Origin: Streptomyces sp. NRRL F-2580 | GTDB lineage: Bacteria > Actinomycetota > Actinomycetes > Streptomycetales > Streptomycetaceae | Length of the DNA stretch: 64,000 nt | Direction of reading: 5' to 3' | Assembly: GCF_000720115.1 (NCBI RefSeq) | Contig: NZ_JOIR01000011.1 | Span: 1 to 64,000 of the forward strand | Program-made: the position numbers and the translations under genes | The notes under the pieces: model-generated | What the model was told of the DNA's origin: nothing | The model's database searches: none | Seen by the model: only the letters and a program-made list of their open reading frames with translations | In this document: in pieces, positions 55,459-63,448 of the stretch | How the letters are laid out: each line of letters begins with the position of its first letter | How positions within the stretch are numbered: position 1 is the first letter of the stretch

Positions 55459-56714
55459 GCCAGGTGCTCCTTGTTGTGCGCGAGGAGCCGGTCGGTCAGT
55501 CCCTCGGCCAGGTCGTACTGGCCGACCAGCGGGTGCGCGAGCAGGGCCTTGAAGACCCGCTCGCGCCCGCCGCGCAGCGCCGCGTCCAGCGCGAGGTCCT
55601 CGTACGCGGTCACGTGCGAGACCAGCCCGGCGTAGAGCGGGTCCAGCCGCGGGGCCGGCAGCGGCCGGGGGCCCGAGGCGTCGACGCGCGCCTGCACCTC
55701 GACGACCGCGTCGTCGGGGAGGAAGGGCAGGGTGCCGTTGTTGTACGTGTTGACGACCTGGAGGGCCGGGCCGCCGTCGCCCAGCAGCGAGGCGGCCAGG
55801 TCCACGGCGGCCTCCGAGTAGAAGGCGCCGCCCCGCTTGGCCAGCAGCGCCGGCTTCTCGTCCAGCGCGGGGTCCCCGTACAGGGCGAGCAGTTCCCGCT
55901 CCATCGCGGCGACTTCGGCGGCCCGCGAGGGCTTCGTGCCGAGTTCCCGTACGACCTCGTCGTGGGCGTAGAAGTAGCGGAGGTAGTACGAGGGCACGAC
56001 GCCGAGCCGGTCCAGCACGGCCCGCGGCAGGCGCAGGTCCCCGGCGATCGCCTCCCCGTGCGCGGCGAGCAGGCCCGGCAGCAGGTCCTCGCCGTCCGGG
56101 CCGCCGCGGCGCACGCCCAGTTCCCAGGTGAGGTGGTTGAGGCCCACGTGGTCCAGGTGGATGTCGCCGGGGGCCAGGTCCAGCAGGGCCGCGAACTTGC
56201 GCTGGAGGCCGATGGCGACGTTGCACAGCCCGACGGCCTTGTGCCCGGCCTGCAGGAGGGCGCGGGTGACGATCCCGACCGGGTTGGTGAAGTCGATGAT
56301 CCACGCGTCCGGGTTGGTCCGCCGGACCCGTTCGGCGATGTCGAGGACCACGGGGACCGTGCGCAGCGCCTTGGCGAGTCCGCCCGCGCCGGTGGTCTCC
56401 TGTCCGACGCAGCCGCATTCCAGGGGCCAGGTCTCGTCCTGGAGCCGGGAGGCCTGTCCGCCGATGCGCAGCTGGAGCAGGACGGCGTCGGCCCCGTCGA
56501 CTCCCGCGTCGAGGTCGGCGGTGGTGGTGACCAGGCCCGGGTGTTCCTGCCGGGCGAGGATCCGCCGGGCGAGGCCGCCGATGAGTTCGAGGCGGTCGGT
56601 GGCCGGGTCGATCAGGACGAGTTCGGTGACCGGCAGGGTGTCGTGCAGCCGTGCGAAGCCGTCGATCAGTTCGGGGGTGTAGGTGGAACCACCGCCCACC
56701 ACTGCGAGTTTCAT
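55449..56714 (-). CDS. 6-phospho-beta-glucosidase (GH4)
   Basis: This 421-residue NAD- and Mn-dependent glycosidase has a Rossmann start KLAVVGGGSTYTPELIDG, DFTNPVGIVTRALL, the metal-binding Cys in VGLCNVAIG and His in VGLNHLTWE. It cleaves 6-phospho-beta-glucosides or similar disaccharide phosphates through a redox mechanism. Here the substrate enters by an ABC importer, not a PTS, so a kinase must add the phosphate first. The ATG at 56714 lies 5 bp after the permease stop. Confidence 0.92.
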   Translation of the reverse strand: MKLAVVGGGSTYTPELIDGFARLHDTLPVTELVLIDPATDRLELIGGLARRILARQEHPGLVTTTADLDAGVDGADAVLLQLRIGGQASRLQDETWPLECGCVGQETTGAGGLAKALRTVPVVLDIAERVRRTNPDAWIIDFTNPVGIVTRALLQAGHKAVGLCNVAIGLQRKFAALLDLAPGDIHLDHVGLNHLTWELGVRRGGPDGEDLLPGLLAAHGEAIAGDLRLPRAVLDRLGVVPSYYLRYFYAHDEVVRELGTKPSRAAEVAAMERELLALYGDPALDEKPALLAKRGGAFYSEAAVDLAASLLGDGGPALQVVNTYNNGTLPFLPDDAVVEVQARVDASGPRPLPAPRLDPLYAGLVSHVTAYEDLALDAALRGGRERVFKALLAHPLVGQYDLAEGLTDRLLAHNKEHLAWA

Positions 56715-56719
56715 TGCCG

Positions 56720-57559
56720 TCAGCCTTTCACGCCGGTCAGGGTGACTCCCTCGACGAACGCCTTCTGGGCGAAGAAGAAGAGGACGATCACCGGGGCCAT
56801 GACCAGCACGGTCGCGGCCATGGTCAGGTTCCAGTTGGTGTGGTGCGCGCCCTTGAAGGACTCCAGTCCGTAACTGAGGGTCCAGGCGGCCGGGTTGTCG
56901 GAGGCGTAGATCTGCGGGCCGAAGTAGTCGTTCCAGGCGCAGAAGAACTGGAAGAGCGCGACGGCGGCGATTGCGGGCTTGGCCATCGGCAGCACCACGC
57001 GCAGCAGGGTGCGCACTTCGCCGCAGCCGTCGACGCGGGCCGCGTCCAGGTACTCGTCGGGGATGGTCAGCAGGAACTGGCGGAGCAGGAAGATGGAGAA
57101 GGCGTCGCCGAAGGCCATCGGGACGATCAGCGGCCACAGGGTGCCGGACAGGTCGAGCTGTTTGGCCCAGAAGAGGTACATGGGGATGACGACCACCTGC
57201 GGCGGCAGCATCATCATGGCGATCACGAGCAGCAGCGAGAGCCGCCGCCCGCGGAAGCGGAACTTGGCCAGGGCGTAGGCGACGGGCACGGAGGAGACCA
57301 CGGTCAACAGGGTGCCGAGTCCGGCGTACAGCAGGGTGTTGCGCCACCAGGTCAGGAAGCCGGGCGTGTTCCACACCGTGGCGTAGTTGTCCCATTCCCA
57401 GGTGTCGGGCCACAGGTCGCGGGTGAGTGCCTGGCGGTCGCCCATCAGGGAGGTGAGCAGGATGAAGACGAAGGGGAGGACGAAGAAGAGGGCCGCGGCC
57501 ACGCCGAGCGCGTGGACGCCGATCCAGTGCAGTACGGCCTTGCGTGCGTGCGCGTTCAC
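56720..57559 (-). CDS. Sugar ABC transporter permease (MalG type)
   Basis: This 279-residue permease has six helices and the EAA loop EYLDAARVDGCGEVRTLLRVVLPMAKP near 185-210, which contacts the ATPase. The GTG at 57559 overlaps the first permease stop as GTGA with GGAG upstream. It imports the operon's sugar with the neighbouring permease and binding protein. Confidence 0.93.
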   Translation of the reverse strand: MNAHARKAVLHWIGVHALGVAAALFFVLPFVFILLTSLMGDRQALTRDLWPDTWEWDNYATVWNTPGFLTWWRNTLLYAGLGTLLTVVSSVPVAYALAKFRFRGRRLSLLLVIAMMMLPPQVVVIPMYLFWAKQLDLSGTLWPLIVPMAFGDAFSIFLLRQFLLTIPDEYLDAARVDGCGEVRTLLRVVLPMAKPAIAAVALFQFFCAWNDYFGPQIYASDNPAAWTLSYGLESFKGAHHTNWNLTMAATVLVMAPVIVLFFFAQKAFVEGVTLTGVKG

Positions 57560-58506
57560 TCGCCTGCTCCGATCAGTCCGCCACGGCGCCGCATCAGGAG
57601 CGCGGTGAAGGTCATGGAGAGGGCGAACAGGACGAGCGCGACGACACACGCCGTGCCGTAGTCGAAGCGCTGGAATCCGAGGTTGTAGACGAGCTGCGGC
57701 AGGGTGAGGGTGGACTTGTCGGGGTAGCCCGGTTCGAACTGCTGGCCGGAGCCGCCGATCACCCCGGCCGCGACCTTGCCCGCGACCAGCGGCTGGGCGT
57801 AGTACTGCATGGCCTGGATGACGCCGGTGACCACGGCGAAGGCGATGATCGGCGAGATGTTGGGCAGGGTGATGTGCCGGAACCGCGCCCAGGCCCCGGC
57901 GCCGTCGAGCTCGGCGGCTTCGTACTGCTCCTTCGGTACGTCGAGCAGTGCGGCCATGAAGATGACCATGAGGTCGCCCACCCCCCACAGGGCGAGGGCG
58001 GTGAGCGCGGGCTTGGACCAGTCGGCGTCGGTGAACCAGCCCGGGGTGGGCAGCCCCACGGCGTCGAGCAGGGTGTTGGCGGGGCCGGTGCCGGGGTTGA
58101 GCAGGAAGACGAAGGCCAGGGTCGCGGCGACGGGCGGGGCCAGGTAGGGCAGGTAGAACAGGGTCCGGAAGATCCCGACCCCCGTCTTGATCTTCGTGAC
58201 GAGCAGGCCGACGCCGAGGCCGAAGACGACCCGGCAGGTCACCATCACCACCACGAGCCACAGGGTGTTGCGCATCGCGGGCCAGAAGAGCGGATAGTCG
58301 GTGAAGACGTAGCTCCAGTTGTCCGTGCCGTTGAGGGCGGGCGGGCGGAAGCCGTCGTACTTCGTGAAGGAGAAGTACAGGGTGGACAGCAGGGGGTAGG
58401 CGAAGAAGACCGCGAACCCGATGAGCCAGGGGGACATGAAGGCCGCGGTCCGCAGGGCGGAGCGGCGGCGCTTCGAGCGCAGCGTGGGGGTGGTCAGCCG
58501 GGTCAT
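57556..58506 (-). CDS. Sugar ABC transporter permease (MalF type)
   Basis: The protein has 316 residues. Six to seven helices, a start SPWLIGFAVFFAYPLLSTLYFS typical of MalF-like permeases and the EAA loop EQYEAAELDGAGAWARFRHITLPNISP near 200 are visible. It begins with ATG at 58506, 6 bp after the binding-protein gene. No ATPase gene is in the operon, as is usual in Streptomyces, where a shared MsiK-type ATPase serves many importers. Confidence 0.93.
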   Translation of the reverse strand: MTRLTTPTLRSKRRRSALRTAAFMSPWLIGFAVFFAYPLLSTLYFSFTKYDGFRPPALNGTDNWSYVFTDYPLFWPAMRNTLWLVVVMVTCRVVFGLGVGLLVTKIKTGVGIFRTLFYLPYLAPPVAATLAFVFLLNPGTGPANTLLDAVGLPTPGWFTDADWSKPALTALALWGVGDLMVIFMAALLDVPKEQYEAAELDGAGAWARFRHITLPNISPIIAFAVVTGVIQAMQYYAQPLVAGKVAAGVIGGSGQQFEPGYPDKSTLTLPQLVYNLGFQRFDYGTACVVALVLFALSMTFTALLMRRRGGLIGAGE

Positions 58507-58512
58507 CCGGGG

Positions 58513-59847
58513 CTACTTCGCCTTCGCGATGTCCGTGTCGATCTGCTGGTCGGCCCTGGCGAGGCCGGCCGGGATGTCGGTGACGTCGCCCTTCTCGACC
58601 GCGTACGCGAAGTCCTGGAAGGTCAGCTGGTAGGTGCCGCCGTCGGCCTGGGCCGGGGTGGTGCCGGACTTCGGGTGCCGGGCGATGTCGAGGAAGGTCT
58701 TGAACTCCGGGGTCACCTGGAGGCTCGGGGACTCCAGGGCGGCCAGGGTGGACGGCACGTTGTGGATGGCGTTGGCGAAGGCCACGACCGCCTCGGTGTC
58801 GGTGGTCATGTACTTGACCAGTTCCCAGGCGGCGTTCTGCTTCTTGCTGCCGGCGGCGATGCCCATGACCGTGCCGGAGAGGTAGCCCTTGCCGTAGTCG
58901 GCCGCCTGCTCGTCGGGTACGGGCAGCGGCGCGGTGCCGATCTCGAACGCGACCCCGGCCTCCTTGGCCATCGGGGCCCGCCATTCGCCGTCGATCTGCA
59001 TGGCCACCTGGCCGGTGTGGAAGGGGTGTTCGGCGCTCCACTCGTCGCCGAAGGTGCTGCGGAACCGTTCCAGCTTCTCGTAGCCGCCGAGTTTGTCCAC
59101 CAGGTCCTTCTGCGCGGTCAGCATCTTGACGAAGCCGGGGTCCTTGGCCAGGCCGGACTTGCCGTCCGCGCCGAAGTAGGCGGGGCTCCACTGCGCGGCG
59201 AGCCGCATGGGGGTGGTCTCGTAGCCGTGGAAGGTGGGCATCAGGCCGACCCGCTCGTACGAGTCCCCCTTGGGTTTGGTGAGTTTCTGCGCGACCTCGG
59301 TGAACTGGCTCCACGTCCTGGGGGGTTCGGTGATCCCGGCGGCCGCGAAGGCGGTCTTGTTGTAAACGAGGCCGTACGCGTCGTGCAGCAGGGGCAGCGT
59401 GCACTGGTTGCCGTCGAACTGGGTGTACTCCAGCAGGGTCTTGGGGAAGACCTTCGTCTTGTCGACCCCGGACTTCCGCAGGAAGGGGTTGAGGTCGGCG
59501 AAGGCGCGGGAGTTGCAGAACTTGCCGACGCTGTCGGTGGTGAAGGAGGACACCACGTCGGGGGCCTTGTCCCCGCCCGCGCGCAGGGCCTGGTTGATCT
59601 TGTCGTCGGTCATGTTGCCGGTGACCTTGACCTTGATGTTCGGGTGCGCCTGCTCGAAGCGGGCGATGTTGTCCTCGATCGCCTTGGCCTCGCTCGGTGC
59701 GGACCAGCCGTGCCAGAAGGTGAGGGTGACGTCCGCCTTCGGGTCGTCGGAGGCGGTGTCGGCGCCCTGGCCGGTACAGGCCGTGGCGAGTGCGGATATC
59801 GCGACGAGGAGGGCTGCTGCGGTGGTCAGGCGTCCGGTTCCGGGCAT
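58513..59847 (-). CDS. Sugar-binding lipoprotein of an ABC importer
   Basis: This 444-residue family 1 solute-binding protein has a lipoprotein signal with Cys24 in ALATAC, then a disordered linker and the binding domain (VTLTFWHGWSAPSEAKAIED, GEWRAPMAKEAG, AWELVKYMTTD). The ATG at 59847 sits at the signal peptide start. It heads the five-gene operon (binding protein, two permeases, GH4, kinase). A half-match to the ROK operator and an 11-G run lie just upstream. Confidence 0.92.
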   Translation of the reverse strand: MPGTGRLTTAAALLVAISALATACTGQGADTASDDPKADVTLTFWHGWSAPSEAKAIEDNIARFEQAHPNIKVKVTGNMTDDKINQALRAGGDKAPDVVSSFTTDSVGKFCNSRAFADLNPFLRKSGVDKTKVFPKTLLEYTQFDGNQCTLPLLHDAYGLVYNKTAFAAAGITEPPRTWSQFTEVAQKLTKPKGDSYERVGLMPTFHGYETTPMRLAAQWSPAYFGADGKSGLAKDPGFVKMLTAQKDLVDKLGGYEKLERFRSTFGDEWSAEHPFHTGQVAMQIDGEWRAPMAKEAGVAFEIGTAPLPVPDEQAADYGKGYLSGTVMGIAAGSKKQNAAWELVKYMTTDTEAVVAFANAIHNVPSTLAALESPSLQVTPEFKTFLDIARHPKSGTTPAQADGGTYQLTFQDFAYAVEKGDVTDIPAGLARADQQIDTDIAKAK

Positions 59848-59870
59848 GGCGGGGCTCGCTCTCTGCGGGA

Positions 59871-59902
59871 GACGAAACTTCCGGTGGGGGTGGGGGGGGG
59901 GG
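59871..59902 (-). promoter_or_regulatory. Upstream region of the sugar operon: weak ROK half-site and G11 tract
   Basis: The left-running strand at 59871-59884 reads CCGGAAGTTTCGTC, sharing GG-N-AAGTTTC with the palindrome in front of the ROK gene. It lies 25 bp before the binding-protein start. An 11-base G run at 59892-59902 follows immediately; it may be a real slippage tract or an assembly error. Confidence 0.4.
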
Positions 59903-59915
59903 CGGACGGGGCGGT

Positions 59916-61169
59916 TCAGCGGGAGGTGTCGAACACTTCGTCCCGGGTGGCGGCCAGCGCGCTCTCCAGCGCGCCGTGCAGGACCGGCCGTTCCCGTACC
60001 TCGCCGGGGACCAGCCGGGGCCGGGAGGGGGCCAGTTCGGCGAGCTCGGCCTCCAGCAGCGCGCGCAGCGGTTCGCCGCCCGCGCTGATCGCGGCCCCGG
60101 ACAGGACCACGATCTCCGGGTCCAGCACGGCGACGAGGGAGGCCAGACCGGTGGCGAGCGCGGTGGCGTACGACTGGAGGAAGCTCAGGTGCGCGCCCTC
60201 GGGCGCGGCCGCGGCCTGCCCGAGCAGGGCGACGGCGGCGGCGACCTCCGGGCTGTGCGGGGTGCCAGGGCCGTGCGGGGTGTCCGGGCCGTGCGGGCTG
60301 TCGGCGGCGGGCCCGGGTGCGGCCGCCATGCCCAGTTCCGCGGCGAGCCGGGGCAGTCCCTCCACGCCGGCCAGCTCCTGGTAGCCGCCGGAGTTGGCCC
60401 GGGTGACCTGCCGAACCAGGGGGCGGCCGGGAACGGGCAGGAAGCCCACCTCGCCCGCGCCGCCGGTCCAGCCGCGGTGCAGCCGGCCGCCGAGCACCAG
60501 GGCGGCGCCGAGGCCCTCCTCGTTCCAGAGCAGGACGAAGTCCTCGTGGCCGCGGGCCGCGCCGAGGCGCTGTTCGGCGACGGCGGCGAGGTTGACGTCG
60601 TTCTCGTACTCCACGGGCATCGGCAGGGCCGCCGCCAGGTCGTCGAGCAGGGTGGGGGAGTGCCAGCCGGGCAGGTGGCTGGCGTAACGCAGCCGGCCGG
60701 TCTGCGGGTCGAAGGCGCCCGGGGTGGCGATGACCACCCGGTGCAGGTCGGAGCGGTGCAGACCGGCGGCCTTGACGGCCCCGCCGAGGGCCTCGGTCAC
60801 CTGGTCCACGGCTTGGGCGCCCTCGGTGTACGGGACCTCGTGGGAGGCGATCACCGTGCCGGTGAGGTCGGCCACGGCCGCCAGTACGCGCCCCGGGGTG
60901 ACGTCGAGTCCGCCGACGTACGCGGCCCGGGGGTTGAGCGAGTACAGCTGGGCGCTGGGGCCGGGGCGGCCGCCGTCGGTGCCGGTGGCCAGGACGAGAC
61001 CGGCGGTTTCCAGGCGGGCCAGCAGCTGGGAGGCGGTGGGTTTGGACAGTCCGGTCAGGTGCCCGATGCGGGTCCGCGAGAGCGGGCCGTGCGTCAGCAG
61101 GAGTTCGAGCGCGGCCCGGTCGTTCATGGCGCGCAGCAGACTGGGCGTTCCGGGCGTGGAGGCGGGCAT
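59916..61169 (-). CDS. ROK family transcriptional regulator
   Basis: This 417-residue repressor has an N-terminal winged HTH (LSRTRIGHLTGLSKPTASQLLARL) and a ROK sugar-binding domain (GLDVTPGRVLAAVADLTG, YENDVNLAAVAEQ, GGAGEVGFLPV). The usual zinc motif CxCGxxGCxE after GEVGFLPV is absent. The gene precedes the sugar operon by 69 bp on the same strand and may be cotranscribed with it or repress it. The ATG at 61169 fits; GAGGGAGAG lies upstream. Confidence 0.9.
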   Translation of the reverse strand: MPASTPGTPSLLRAMNDRAALELLLTHGPLSRTRIGHLTGLSKPTASQLLARLETAGLVLATGTDGGRPGPSAQLYSLNPRAAYVGGLDVTPGRVLAAVADLTGTVIASHEVPYTEGAQAVDQVTEALGGAVKAAGLHRSDLHRVVIATPGAFDPQTGRLRYASHLPGWHSPTLLDDLAAALPMPVEYENDVNLAAVAEQRLGAARGHEDFVLLWNEEGLGAALVLGGRLHRGWTGGAGEVGFLPVPGRPLVRQVTRANSGGYQELAGVEGLPRLAAELGMAAAPGPAADSPHGPDTPHGPGTPHSPEVAAAVALLGQAAAAPEGAHLSFLQSYATALATGLASLVAVLDPEIVVLSGAAISAGGEPLRALLEAELAELAPSRPRLVPGEVRERPVLHGALESALAATRDEVFDTSR

Positions 61170-61201
61170 GGAGCGGTCTCTCCCTCACCGAGGCGATCTG
61201 T

Positions 61202-61216
61202 TAGGTAAGTTTCCTA
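61202..61216. promoter_or_regulatory. Candidate ROK operator
   Basis: TAGGTAAGTTTCCTA is a 15-bp palindrome with one mismatched pair, AT-rich in a GC-rich gap, 33 bp before the ROK start. Its position and AAGTTT core suit a ROK/NagC-type site. Confidence 0.65.
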
Positions 61217-61239
61217 TCACCGTTTGACCCGTGTCAATG

Positions 61240-61283
61240 CCGCTGCCCCGCAGGTCATTCGCGAATGACCTGCGGGGCAGCGG
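61240..61283 (-). terminator. 44-bp perfect palindrome, mscS terminator
   Basis: The arms 61240-61261 and 61262-61283 are perfect reverse complements (22 + 22 bp, centre TTCGCGAA, outer ends CCGCTGCC and GGCAGCGG). It starts 22 bp beyond the mscS stop and separates it from the ROK promoter. As RNA it forms a very stable hairpin. Confidence 0.85.
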
Positions 61284-61305
61284 GGACGGAACGGTGCCGG
61301 AGCGG

Positions 61306-62388
61306 TTACTTGGTGATCCGCGGGCCGACCGGCGGCGGGATGGGGGCCGTGGCCAGCGACTGCGGGGAGGCCGGGTTCGCCAGTGCGGACGGCGCGGCGA
61401 CGGAGGCCGACGGGTCCGCCGGGGCCTCTTCCTCCTCGTCCCCGGCCGGCAGGCCGCCGATGATCCGGATGCCCGCGGCGTCGAAGGCCTCCTTGATCCG
61501 CCAGCGCAGCTCCCGCTCCACGGCGAACTGCTGGCCCGGCATGGTCTTCGCCGACACCTTCACCGTCATCGAGGCGAGCAGCACCTCGTCCAGGCCGAGG
61601 ACCTCCACCGGACCCCACAGGCGCTCGTCCCACGGAGACTCCTTCGCCAGGGTGTCGGCGACCTGCCGGACCACCTCGCGGATCCGCGACAGGTTCTCCG
61701 AGGGCTTGACCTGGACGGCCACGCCCGCGGTCGCCCAGCCCTGGCTGAGGTTGCCGATCCGCTTGATCTCGCCGTTGCGCACGTACCAGATCTCGCCGTT
61801 GTCCCCGCGCAGCTTGGTCACGCGCAGCCCGACCTCGATGACCTCGCCCGAGGCCACGCCCGCGTCGATCTTGTCGCCGACGCCGTACTGGTCCTCCATG
61901 ATCATGAAGACGCCGGAGAGGAAGTCCGTGACCAGGTTCCGGGCGCCGAAACCGATGGCCACACCGGCCACACCGGCACTCGCCAGGAGCGGGGCCAGAT
62001 CGATCTTCAGCGCGGCCAGGACCATCAGCGCGGCCGTGCCGAGGATCAGGAACGAGGCCACCGAACGCAGGACAGAGCCGATCGCCTCCGAACGCTGGCG
62101 CCGCCGCTCCGCATTGACCAGCAGCCCGCCGAGCGCGGTGCCCTCGACCGCCTCCGCGCTGGTGTTCATCCGGTTGATGAGCTTGGTCAGCGCCTTGCGG
62201 ACCGCCGAGCGTATGACCGCGGCGATCACCACGATCAGCAGGATCCGCAGGCCGATGCTCAGCCAGGTGGCCCAGTTCTGCTCGATGAAGCTCGCGGCCT
62301 CGGTGACGCTGGCCTGCGCCTCCTTGACCGAGGCGGGCGCGTCCGGAACGTCGGCTGCCAACGGCAGCAGAGCGGCGGGCCAGGGCAC
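61306..62388 (-). CDS. MscS-family mechanosensitive channel
   Basis: This 360-residue small-conductance channel has three helices (about 42-64, 105-125 and the pore helix near 130-165, with the Gly/Ala-rich AGVAGVAIGFGARNLVTDFLSG), then the beta/alpha cytoplasmic cage (DKIDAGVASGEVIEVGLRVTKL) and a Pro/Ala tail. It opens on membrane tension to release solutes during hypo-osmotic shock. The GTG at 62388 follows GGAGG. A perfect palindrome ends the transcript. Confidence 0.93.
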   Translation of the reverse strand: MPWPAALLPLAADVPDAPASVKEAQASVTEAASFIEQNWATWLSIGLRILLIVVIAAVIRSAVRKALTKLINRMNTSAEAVEGTALGGLLVNAERRRQRSEAIGSVLRSVASFLILGTAALMVLAALKIDLAPLLASAGVAGVAIGFGARNLVTDFLSGVFMIMEDQYGVGDKIDAGVASGEVIEVGLRVTKLRGDNGEIWYVRNGEIKRIGNLSQGWATAGVAVQVKPSENLSRIREVVRQVADTLAKESPWDERLWGPVEVLGLDEVLLASMTVKVSAKTMPGQQFAVERELRWRIKEAFDAAGIRIIGGLPAGDEEEEAPADPSASVAAPSALANPASPQSLATAPIPPPVGPRITK

Positions 62389-62648
62389 GACGGGAACCTC
62401 CAGGTGTAGCGGTCTGCCCGCGGAACGGGTTGTAGGGGCAGACCAACCACACTAACGGGGCAATCCCTTCAGCTTGGTGCCGTGTTCGAGGGAGAGACCA
62501 GACTCACCTGGGGATGACTGACTGTGGTTGAAAACACCTCGGACCCGTTACGGGCGCGTGGTGGCGCTTCGACCAGCCGTAAGGAGAGACTGGAGAGCAG
62601 ATCGTCCCGGCGCGAGCCACGCGCCGCCGGCGTACAAGGAGGCAGTCC

Positions 62649-63185
62649 GTGCCGCACGTCCTGGTCCTCAATGCGTCGTACGAGCCCCTCGGCGTCGTAC
62701 CGCTCCGCCGCGCGCTCGTCCTCGTCCTGGAGAACAAAGCGGTCTCCCTGGAGGAATCCGGCGCCTATCTGCACAGCGCGACGAGGGCCGTCCCCGCTCC
62801 CAGCGTGGTACGGCTCAAGCGCTTCGTGCGGGTCCCCTACCGGGGGCCCGTTCCACTCACCCGGCGCGCCCTGTTCGCGCGGGACGGCGGCCGCTGCATG
62901 TACTGCGGGGCCGTCGCCACCAGCGTCGACCACGTCATCCCGCGCAGCCGGGGCGGACAGCACGCGTGGGACAACGTCGTCGCCGCGTGCCGGCGCTGCA
63001 ACCACGTCAAGGCGGACCGGCACCTGCTGGAACTCGGCTGGCGCCTGCGCCACCAGCCGGCGCCGCCGTCCGGGCTGGCGTGGCGGATCATCGGGACGGG
63101 GCACCGGGATCCCCGCTGGATGCCGTACCTCCAGCCGTACGGGGCCGAGGACGCGCTGGAGCGCATCGGGGTCGCGGCGTCGTAG
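62649..63185 (+). CDS. HNH endonuclease-domain protein
   Basis: This 178-residue protein has an HNH fold with two zinc CxxC pairs (GRCMYCG and CRRCNHVK) around VDHVIPRSRGG, and a conserved N-terminal part LVLNASYEPLGVVPLRRALVLVL. This family is widespread in actinobacteria as a single chromosomal gene and is not tied to a phage here. The GTG at 62649 follows AAGGAGGCAG. It is divergent from mscS across 260 bp, which hold no other feature I recognise. Confidence 0.9.
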   Translation: MPHVLVLNASYEPLGVVPLRRALVLVLENKAVSLEESGAYLHSATRAVPAPSVVRLKRFVRVPYRGPVPLTRRALFARDGGRCMYCGAVATSVDHVIPRSRGGQHAWDNVVAACRRCNHVKADRHLLELGWRLRHQPAPPSGLAWRIIGTGHRDPRWMPYLQPYGAEDALERIGVAAS

Positions 63186-63257
63186 CCGGCCATTGCGGGG
63201 GGCTTCGCAGCCAGACCGTGCCGGGTTGCGCCCGTAGGCCGGACGCGGCCCGGCTTC

Positions 63258-63380
63258 CTGGGGCTCCGCCCCAGACCCCGCTGCTCAATCGCCGGAGGGG
63301 CTGGGTTTGTCCGGCCTCAGCCCGCTGAAAGATCAGCCCCGCCGGCGTTTGAGGCGCGGGGGTTCGGGGGCTGGCCCCCG
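63258..63380. repeat. Inverted pair of REP-like intergenic elements
   Basis: Two copies of the same ~46-bp unit face each other at 63258-63303 and 63334-63380. The unit reads CAGCCCC-N-CCGGCG-N-TTGAG, then CGGGG and a GC stem such as GGGGCGGAGCCCC. Units of this kind recur between Streptomyces genes; here they fill the gap before the convergent discoidin gene. Confidence 0.75.
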
Positions 63381-63448
63381 CGGCGGCGCCGCACTCGGGC
63401 GCAAGCGCGGTCCGGCCCCGGCAGACGGCGTGACCGGCCCGGCCAGGG

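Noticed and set aside
62649..63185. HNH protein as part of a restriction or phage-defence system
   Set aside because: It stands alone without methylase, phage or defence genes, and the family is a common single chromosomal gene in actinobacteria.
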